Below are positions 1-5,215 of a stretch of DNA of 5,215 nt, piece by piece. Position 1 is the stretch's first letter; each line of letters starts with the position of its first letter. A model generated the notes under the pieces. It made no database searches. It was not told the DNA's origin and saw nothing but the letters and a program-made list of their open reading frames with translations. This DNA is from DASXIW01 sp036497785 (GTDB lineage: Bacteria; Pseudomonadota; Alphaproteobacteria; Acetobacterales; Acetobacteraceae), in contig DASXIW010000201.1 of assembly GCA_036497785.1 (NCBI GenBank), forward strand, positions 1-5,215, read 5' to 3'. The translations under genes and the position numbers were made by a program.

Positions 1-2313
1 CTGCTGCCGTCGGTTTCTCAGACACTTCCCAGCAGCCTGAAGCTGACCGCGGTCGGCGACCAATCGGTTTTCGTGACCGATGCGGTATCCAGCGTCGTCA
101 GGGAGGGCGTGATCGCGGCGACGCTGACAGCGATGATGATCCTGTTGTTCCTTGGCAGCTGGCGCTCGACCCTCATCATCACGCTCTCGATCCCGCTGGC
201 GATCCTGGCCGCGCTTACCGGCCTTTCGCTGCTCGGCGAGACCATCAATGTCATGACGCTCGGTGGGCTGGCGCTCGCCGTCGGCATCATGGTCGACGAC
301 GCGACGGTGACGATCGAGAACATCAACTGGCATCTCGAGCACGGCAAGGAGATCGAGACCGCGATCCTCGACGGCGCGCGGCAGATCGTCGTCCCGGCCA
401 CCGTGTCGCTCCTGTGCATCTGCATCGCCTTCGTGCCGATGTTCGGCCTTGGCGGCGTCGCGGGCTTTCTGTTCCGCCCGCTGGCCGAAGCCGTCATCTT
501 CGCGCTGGTGTCGTCCTATATTCTCTCGCGCACGCTGGTGCCGACGCTGGCCAACTATTTGCTGCGCCCGCATGCGGCCAGCGACATGCAGCACGGCGCC
601 GATGGCGACCCGATCCACGCGGCCGCCAAACCCACAAGAAATCCGCTGGTGAAATTCCAACGCGGGTTCGAGCGTGCGTTCGAGGCGGTGCGCGCATCTT
701 ATCTCGGCCTGTTGCAGCTAGGCCTGCATCATCGCGGCCGGCTGATCCTGGGCTTCCTAACCTTCTCCATCCTGTCCATGGGGCTGGAACCATATCTCGG
801 GCAGGATTTCTTCCCCAATGTCGATGGCGGCCAGATCAAGTTGCATTTCCGCGCCCAGACCGGAACCCGCATCGAGCAGACCACGAAGCTGGCCGACGAG
901 ATCGGCACCGCGATCCAGAAAATCGTGCCGCCGAAGGATCTCGGCGACGTGGTCGATAACATCGGCATGAGCGCCAGCCCGATCAACACGGGATACAACA
1001 ACTCCGGCACGATCGGCATGGAGGATGCGGACATCCTCATCAGCCTCAAGCCCGGCCACGGGCCGACCGATGATTACGTGCGCCGGATGCGCGAGCTGTT
1101 GCCGCGCGAATTCCCCGGCACCAGCTTCGCCTTCCTGCCCGCCGACATCGTCAGCCAGGTGCTGAATTTCGGCGTGCCCGCCCCGATCGACCTGCAACTG
1201 GTCGGCGACAACGTCCAGGCCAACCGCGCCTATGCCGATGAGTTGCTGCAGAAGATCAGGCATATTCCCGGCATCGCCGATGCCCGCATCCAGCAGGATT
1301 ATCAGCAGCCGACGCTGAATGTGAACGTGGATCGCTCGCTCGCCGGGCTGGTCGGGCTGAGCGAGAAGGATGCCGCAACCGGCATTCTCACCACGTTGGG
1401 CGGCAGCACGCAGACATCGCCCACCTATTGGCTGAATCCGGCCACCGGCGTTTCCTATCCCGTCTCGGTGCAGGCGCCGCAGCCCAGCATCGATACGCTC
1501 GGCCTGCTACGCAATCTGCCGCTCACCGGCGGCGCGGCCGGCGCCAGCGGCCCGGCCTCGCAATTGCTAGGCGGGCTGGCCACCATCTCCCGCGTACCCA
1601 GCGATGCCGTTGTCTCCCACTACAATGTTCGCCGCATCGTCGATATCTACGCCACTACCCAGGGGCAGGATCTGGGCGCGGTCGCCGCGGGCATCCGCCA
1701 GGTGATGCAGCAAACCGCGCATGATCTGCCGCGCGGCTCCAGCCTCGCCTTGCGCGGCCAGGTGGCGACGATGACCTCCGCCTATCAGCAGCTTTATGTC
1801 GGCCTCGCCTTCGCGATCGTGCTGATCTATCTGCTCATCGTGGTGAACTTCCAGTCCTGGCTTGATCCTTTCGTTATCGTCATGGCGCTGCCCACGGCGC
1901 TGGCCGGCATTGTCTGGATGCTGTTCACCACCGGCACCACGCTTTCGGTGCCCGCACTCACCGGCGCCATCATGTGCATGGGCGTCGCCACCGCGAACAG
2001 CATCCTGGTGATCAGCTTCGCACGCGAACGCATGGCGGCCGGCGCCACCGCGTTGGAAGCGGCGATGGAAGCCGGCAGCACGCGCTTCCGCCCGGTACTG
2101 ATGACAGCATTGGCCATGGTGATCGGTATGATCCCGATGGCCATCGAGCCGGGACAGAACGCGCCGCTGGGCCGCGCCGTGATCGGCGGCCTGATTTTCG
2201 CCACCTGCGCCACGCTGTTCCTGGTGCCCAGCCTGTTCAGTCTTGTCCACGCCCGTGATCACAAGAAGGCCGAAACGGCTCCGACGGTGGACGCTCTCCC
2301 AACTCACGCCTGA
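1..2313 (+). CDS. RND-family multidrug efflux permease (HAE-type), 5'-truncated by window edge
   Basis: This is the inner-membrane pump of a tripartite efflux system, expected to export organic compounds in exchange for protons. The frame is open from base 1, so the N-terminal part (TM1 and the first porter domain) is missing; 770 residues are visible against about 1,050 for the family. The GTG at 73 lies inside the conserved approach to TM2 and is not the real start. In visible numbering, TM2-TM6 lie at about 36-182, TM7 at 247-263, the second periplasmic porter/docking region at about 264-595, and TM8-TM12 at about 599-748. TM4 has the Asp99-Asp100 pair and Glu106, matching AcrB D407/D408/E414. 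Arg695 and Thr702 match AcrB R971/T978. The TM10 lysine (AcrB K940) is Ala665. The sequence FFPNVDGGQIKL (270-281) opens the second periplasmic half, as is usual in the family. The CzcA metal signature (DFGxxxDGA) is absent, arguing against a heavy-metal pump. The adaptor gene follows after 16 bases. Family is certain; substrate is unknown. Confidence 0.95.
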   Translation: MLPSVSQTLPSSLKLTAVGDQSVFVTDAVSSVVREGVIAATLTAMMILLFLGSWRSTLIITLSIPLAILAALTGLSLLGETINVMTLGGLALAVGIMVDDATVTIENINWHLEHGKEIETAILDGARQIVVPATVSLLCICIAFVPMFGLGGVAGFLFRPLAEAVIFALVSSYILSRTLVPTLANYLLRPHAASDMQHGADGDPIHAAAKPTRNPLVKFQRGFERAFEAVRASYLGLLQLGLHHRGRLILGFLTFSILSMGLEPYLGQDFFPNVDGGQIKLHFRAQTGTRIEQTTKLADEIGTAIQKIVPPKDLGDVVDNIGMSASPINTGYNNSGTIGMEDADILISLKPGHGPTDDYVRRMRELLPREFPGTSFAFLPADIVSQVLNFGVPAPIDLQLVGDNVQANRAYADELLQKIRHIPGIADARIQQDYQQPTLNVNVDRSLAGLVGLSEKDAATGILTTLGGSTQTSPTYWLNPATGVSYPVSVQAPQPSIDTLGLLRNLPLTGGAAGASGPASQLLGGLATISRVPSDAVVSHYNVRRIVDIYATTQGQDLGAVAAGIRQVMQQTAHDLPRGSSLALRGQVATMTSAYQQLYVGLAFAIVLIYLLIVVNFQSWLDPFVIVMALPTALAGIVWMLFTTGTTLSVPALTGAIMCMGVATANSILVISFARERMAAGATALEAAMEAGSTRFRPVLMTALAMVIGMIPMAIEPGQNAPLGRAVIGGLIFATCATLFLVPSLFSLVHARDHKKAETAPTVDALPTHA

Positions 2314-2317
2314 TATC

Positions 2318-2321
2318 GGAG
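2318..2321 (+). promoter_or_regulatory. Ribosome binding site of the adaptor gene (GGAG)
   Basis: GGAG lies 8 bases before the ATG at 2330, in the short gap after the permease stop. It decides the start: the frame is open back to a TTG at 2243, but that would add 29 Arg-rich residues overlapping the permease, with no comparable site, and would bury the membrane anchor. Confidence 0.75.
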
Positions 2322-2329
2322 TCAACATC

Positions 2330-3547
2330 ATGTCTGCCGATCAAAAATCCGGCGATTCCATAAAATCGCCCAAGCGCGGCCGGCTGTTGCTGGCCGGCGC
2401 CGTCTTCGTGGCCGCCGGCGGCGCCATCGTCGTCAACGGCATCAGCAGCCGCGCCCAAGGCCAGCAGAAACTGGCCCAATGGACCGACGCGCAGGCAGTG
2501 CCCAGCGTGGCACTGGCAAAAATCGAACATGGCGCGGCCGAGGAAAACCTCGACCTGCCTGGCACCATCCAGCCCTACAACCACGCGCTGATCAACGCGC
2601 GGGTCAGCGGCTATCTGGCAGGCTGGCAGCAGGATATCGGCGCGCATGTGCAGGCCGGCCAGGCGCTGGCCACGATCGAAACGCCCGATCTCGATCAGCA
2701 ATTCGACCAGGCCAAGGCGGATCTGGCCACCGCCATCGCCAACGAAAAACTCGCAGCCCTCACCGCCACACGCTGGAAGGCGCTGCTGTCATCGCAATCC
2801 GTCGCCCAACAGGCGGTGGACGAGAAACTCAGCGACGCGGTGGCCAAGCAAACCATCGTTGATGCCGCGCAGGCCAATCTGCGCCGTCTCGCGGCGATGG
2901 AAAACTTCAAGACCGTGGTCGCCCCGTTCACCGGCGTCGTCACCGCCCGCAACGTCGATATCGGCACGCTGATCAATGCCGGCAGCAGCGCGGGGCAGGA
3001 CCTGTTCGAAGTCTCGGACCTGTCCAAACTGCGCATCTATGTCCAGGTGCCGCAATCCGTCTCCGCCCGGATCACGCCCGGGCTGAAAGCCACCTTCGAA
3101 GTGCCGCAATATCCCGGCCAGCAATTCGCCGCCACGCTGGTGACGACATCGCAGGCGATGAACATGGCCTCGCGCACCATGCTGGTGCAGTTGCAGGCGG
3201 ACAACCCGGGCGAAAAACTCGCCGCCGGCACTTATGCGGAAGTGCATTTCAAAGTACCCGGCGACCCCACCGTGCTGCGCGTGCCGGCCACCGCCTTGGT
3301 GGTGGGCCTGCACGGCATGCAGCTGGCGGTGCTGGGTGCGGATCACAGCGTGCGCATGCAGCCGATCAAGGTCGGCCGCGACCTGGGCGACAGCGTGGAG
3401 GTCATCGCCGGACTCTCGCCCGCCGACCACGTGATCGACAGCCCGCCGGAAACGCTGGCGGCCGGCGACCTGGTGCGCCTCGCCGATGCTGGCCCCACCA
3501 CCACCAAAGTCGCCGCCGCGACGCCGCCAGCGCCCAAGGTCGACTAG
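2330..3547 (+). CDS. Efflux RND periplasmic adaptor subunit (membrane fusion protein, HlyD/AcrA-type)
   Basis: This 405-residue protein should bridge the permease and the outer-membrane channel. A basic N-terminus is followed by a hydrophobic segment (about 18-38) with no lipobox cysteine, so it is probably anchored by an uncleaved signal-anchor; cleavage after the SRA at 40-42 is possible. Domains in order: first half of the lipoyl (barrel-sandwich) domain at about 77-120, including RVSGYL (91-96) and G110-Q111; alpha-helical coiled-coil hairpin at about 122-190; second lipoyl half at about 193-228 (VVAPFTGVVTAR); beta-barrel at about 230-310; membrane-proximal domain at about 314-385; and a Pro/Ala-rich tail. 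The hairpin tip has Arg148 and Leu152 of the RxxxL(x6)S channel-docking motif, but Ala159 in place of Ser. The length is normal for the family. It lies 16 bases after the permease and 2 bases before the channel gene, so it is almost certainly cotranscribed with both. Confidence 0.95.
   Translation: MSADQKSGDSIKSPKRGRLLLAGAVFVAAGGAIVVNGISSRAQGQQKLAQWTDAQAVPSVALAKIEHGAAEENLDLPGTIQPYNHALINARVSGYLAGWQQDIGAHVQAGQALATIETPDLDQQFDQAKADLATAIANEKLAALTATRWKALLSSQSVAQQAVDEKLSDAVAKQTIVDAAQANLRRLAAMENFKTVVAPFTGVVTARNVDIGTLINAGSSAGQDLFEVSDLSKLRIYVQVPQSVSARITPGLKATFEVPQYPGQQFAATLVTTSQAMNMASRTMLVQLQADNPGEKLAAGTYAEVHFKVPGDPTVLRVPATALVVGLHGMQLAVLGADHSVRMQPIKVGRDLGDSVEVIAGLSPADHVIDSPPETLAAGDLVRLADAGPTTTKVAAATPPAPKVD
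3536..3539 (+). promoter_or_regulatory. Probable weak ribosome binding site of the outer-membrane channel gene (AAGG)
   Basis: AAGG lies within the last codons of the adaptor gene, 10 bases before the ATG at 3550. The AGGA directly before that ATG is too close to serve. The weak site and the 2-base gap suggest translational coupling with the adaptor. Confidence 0.4.
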
Positions 3548-3549
3548 GA

Positions 3550-5001
3550 ATGCGCCGTCACCGCCTGCTGGTCCTCGGCATGGTCTGTTCCATCGCCGGC
3601 TGTAACATGGCGCCCGCCTATCATATCCCGCTGGCCAGCCTGCCCGGCTCCTACAAGGAAGCCGGCCAGTGGCAAACCGTGCAGCCGCAGGACAGCCTGT
3701 CGCGCGGCCCCTGGTGGCAACGCTTCAACGACCCCACGCTGAACCGGCTGGTACCGGAGCTGGAAAATTCCAACCCCGATCTCGCGGCGGCGGTCGCGCG
3801 CTACGACCAGGCCCGGGCCTTCGCCGCCGAGGCGGAGGCCGGCCTCTACCCGCAAGTCTTCGCCGCCGCCACCTTCTCCGAAAACAGCCCCTCGGCCAAC
3901 CGCCCGCTGCGCGGCACCACCCAGCCCAGCACTTTTGGCGCGAACCAGATCGCCGGCGCGGCCCAGTACGAAATCGACCTCTGGGGTCAGCTTCGCAACG
4001 AAGCCTCCGCCGGCAAATCCCTGGCCCAGGCCAGCGCCGCCGACCTCGCCACCATGAATCTCAGCCTGGAGGCGGAACTCGCCAGCGATTACTTCGTCCT
4101 GCGCGGCCTCGATGCGGACGACAAGCTCCTCACCGACACGGTGGACGCCTTTCAGCGCGCGCTGGACCTCACCGAGAATCTGCTGGCCGGCAAACTCGCC
4201 TCAGGCGCCGACGTCTCGCGCGCCCAAACCCAGATCGACATGGCGCGCGCCATGGTGTCCGACATCGTCTCCCGCCGCGCGCTGATGGAACACGCCATCG
4301 CCTCGCTGGTGGGCGAACCCGCCACCAGCTTCAGCCTGCCCCCCCAGATCATCCCGTTCGACCTGCCCGCCATCCCCACCGGCATGCCCGCCACATTGCT
4401 GCAACGCCGGCCAGACATCGCCTCCGCCGAGCGCATGATGAACGCGGCCAACGCCCAGGTGGGCATCGCCCGCGCCGCCTATTACCCCGCCCTCACCCTC
4501 ACCGCCCTCGGCGGATTCCAAAGCACCGACCTCAATCTTTTGAGCCTGCCCAACAGCGTCTGGTCCATCGGCCCCAACCTGCAATTGCCCCTCTTCGAAG
4601 GCGGCCGGCTGCACGCGCAGGAAGCCGCAGCCTATGGCCGCTACCGCGAAACGACGGCCTCCTACCGCTCCACCGTGCTCACTGCCTTGCAGCAGGTCGA
4701 GGACAATCTCGCTTTGCTGCACTGGCTCGGACAAGAATCCGTGGACGAGGAAGCCGGCGTCAAAGCAGCCCAACACACGCTCGACATCGCCCTGAACCTC
4801 TACAAGCAAGGCATCACCAGCTACCTGGAAGTGGTGACCGCCCAAACCGCACTGCTGCAAGCCCAGCAAAGCTCCATCGACCTGCAAGCACGCCGCCTGA
4901 CCGCCGATGTCGGCCTGATCCGCGCCCTCGGCGGCGGCTGGGATACGTCCCAACTGCCAACCACCGCCGAAACGCTGAAACTGCCGGCGGCTAAGACGTG
5001 A
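3550..5001 (+). CDS. Outer-membrane efflux channel lipoprotein (NodT/OprM-type OMF)
   Basis: This 483-residue protein is the outer-membrane exit duct of the pump and is expected to form a trimer. The start at 3550 gives a short lipoprotein signal: basic RRHR, a hydrophobic stretch, then the lipobox IAGC with Cys18 as the lipidated residue. Asn19 at +2 is compatible with Lol sorting to the outer membrane. GPWWQRFNDPTLNRLV (53-68) is the usual family entry motif. Two outer-membrane-efflux-protein repeats follow, at about 65-255 and 285-460. The repeats carry equivalent motifs: AGKLASGADVSRAQTQ (213-228) in the first, and KQGITSYLEVVTAQ (419-432) in the second. RRPDIASAERMMNAANAQVG (286-305) is highly typical of the NodT family. 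Both length and signature agree with a complete gene. Within 10 bases of its stop begins a strongly structured non-coding stretch that may be an intron. Confidence 0.96.
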   Translation: MRRHRLLVLGMVCSIAGCNMAPAYHIPLASLPGSYKEAGQWQTVQPQDSLSRGPWWQRFNDPTLNRLVPELENSNPDLAAAVARYDQARAFAAEAEAGLYPQVFAAATFSENSPSANRPLRGTTQPSTFGANQIAGAAQYEIDLWGQLRNEASAGKSLAQASAADLATMNLSLEAELASDYFVLRGLDADDKLLTDTVDAFQRALDLTENLLAGKLASGADVSRAQTQIDMARAMVSDIVSRRALMEHAIASLVGEPATSFSLPPQIIPFDLPAIPTGMPATLLQRRPDIASAERMMNAANAQVGIARAAYYPALTLTALGGFQSTDLNLLSLPNSVWSIGPNLQLPLFEGGRLHAQEAAAYGRYRETTASYRSTVLTALQQVEDNLALLHWLGQESVDEEAGVKAAQHTLDIALNLYKQGITSYLEVVTAQTALLQAQQSSIDLQARRLTADVGLIRALGGGWDTSQLPTTAETLKLPAAKT

Positions 5002-5128
5002 GGCATTAGTGCGCCTCGAAGGCGCGCATCATCTATGGAGGAAGGTTCCATCCGGAGAGTTGTCGATTGATCCGGAGCTGACGAGCGGCGCGGCTGGGCA
5101 ACTGGCCTCGTCGAAGCCTCGTGACAAA

Positions 5129-5145
5129 GGCCGCCTTGGGCGGCC
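5129..5145 (+). repeat. Perfect inverted repeat: 7-bp stem, 3-base loop
   Basis: GGCCGCC and GGCGGCC flank TTG. This is the most stable local hairpin in the tail. No T-run follows, so it does not look like a Rho-independent terminator. It is more likely a stem within the candidate intron's domain I. Confidence 0.6.
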
Positions 5146-5177
5146 GAGCGATCCAACGGGCCGTAACGCGAGTGAAG

Positions 5178-5194
5178 TTCGAGCAGGCCTCGAA
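5178..5194 (+). repeat. Perfect inverted repeat: 6-bp stem, 5-base loop
   Basis: TTCGAG and CTCGAA flank CAGGC, directly after the GTAACGCGAGTGAA segment. No T-run follows. It is probably another stem of the same structured RNA. Confidence 0.55.
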
Positions 5195-5215
5195 AGAGTC
5201 GATGCAGACGCCGAC

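Larger units (their letters stand above)
5009..5215 (+). ncRNA. Candidate 5' end of a group II intron (domain I), truncated by window edge
   Basis: What is seen: GTGCG at 5009-5013 matches the GUGYG 5' consensus of group II introns. It leads directly into a small hairpin (GCGCCT 5011-5016 with AGGCGC 5020-5025), similar in layout to the start of the Lactococcus Ll.LtrB intron as I recall it. More stems follow: ATGGA/TCCAT (5035-5039/5047-5051), AGTTGTC/GGCAACT (5058-5064/5097-5103, one G-U pair), GGCCGCC/GGCGGCC (5129-5135/5139-5145) and TTCGAG/CTCGAA (5178-5183/5189-5194). GTAACGCGAGTGAA (5163-5176) resembles unpaired junction segments in domain I of bacterial group II introns. No convincing reading frame covers this stretch, which fits structured RNA. 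Inference: the ribozyme, and probably a reverse-transcriptase gene in domain IV, continue beyond 5215. The catalytic domain V is not in the window, so the assignment is provisional. Alternatives are another structured RNA or a 3' untranslated region with repeats. Confidence 0.5.

Noticed and set aside
286..324. Heavy-metal (CzcA/CusA-type) pump identity
   Set aside because: TM4 reads GIMVDDATVTIEN with an Asp-Asp pair and not the DFGxxxDGA signature, so a drug/organic-compound RND pump is more likely.
1528..1560. G+C-rich, repeat-like stretch in the permease encoding Gly/Ala/Ser-rich residues
   Set aside because: It keeps the frame and lies in a variable loop of the second periplasmic half, where RND pumps often carry flexible Gly-rich segments. 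It shows no sign of insertion or slippage.
4201..4953. Long open frames on the minus strand opposite the channel gene, and others across the window
   Set aside because: They are shadows of high-G+C coding sequence. Their translations have no recognisable motifs and they overlap genes with clear family signatures.
5011..5025. Hairpin GCGCC-TCGAA-GGCGC shortly after the channel stop as a Rho-independent terminator of the operon
   Set aside because: The stem is good, but it is followed by GCATCATCT with no T-run, and it begins inside the GTGCG motif. It fits better as the first stem of the candidate intron, although a weak terminator role cannot be excluded.
5051..5077. TCCGGAG direct repeat at 5051-5057 and 5071-5077, as a possible operator or attachment site
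   Set aside because: Seven bases repeated twice in G+C-rich DNA is weak. TCCGGA is itself palindromic and more likely takes part in local RNA folding.
5003..5205. Possible IBS1/EBS1 pairing between GCATT (5003-5007) and GATGC (5201-5205)
   Set aside because: Only five pairs including one G-U, A5008 next to the boundary is left unpaired, and no matching IBS2/EBS2 was found. A match this short is expected by chance.
5121..5215. Frame open to the window end from GTG 5121, a possible start of a downstream gene
   Set aside because: There is no ribosome binding site, the stretch is short and G+C-rich so openness is expected by chance, the translation is not recognisable, and it runs through two perfect hairpins.

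Overview
The window is G+C-rich (about two thirds by eye), densely packed bacterial DNA read on the + strand. It carries most of a tripartite RND-type efflux operon of a Gram-negative bacterium. The inner-membrane pump, periplasmic adaptor and outer-membrane lipoprotein channel, together with the codon use, suggest a proteobacterium, possibly an alphaproteobacterium. The sequence alone does not support a genus call.

Layout: (1) 1-2313, an RND permease whose N-terminal part (roughly 300 residues by comparison with the family) lies upstream of the window. (2) 2330-3547, a periplasmic adaptor (membrane fusion protein) 16 bases downstream, with a clear ribosome binding site. (3) 3550-5001, a NodT-type outer-membrane channel lipoprotein, 2 bases after the adaptor stop. 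(4) 5002-5215, a non-coding tail of about 214 bases that is rich in hairpins. From 5009 it looks like the 5' end of a group II intron (GTGCG start plus a series of stable stems), cut off by the window end. No operon promoter is visible; it should lie upstream of the window.

The three proteins are expected to form one envelope-spanning pump. The permease takes up substrate and is driven by the proton gradient, the adaptor bridges the periplasm, and the channel opens through the outer membrane. The substrate cannot be read from the sequence. The permease has the Asp-Asp pair in TM4 typical of drug/organic-compound RND pumps, not the heavy-metal (CzcA-type) signature. It has Ala where AcrB-type pumps carry the essential TM10 lysine.

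The efflux operon itself is a known type of system. The points most worth a second look are the candidate retroelement boundary just after the operon and the altered proton-relay position in the permease.
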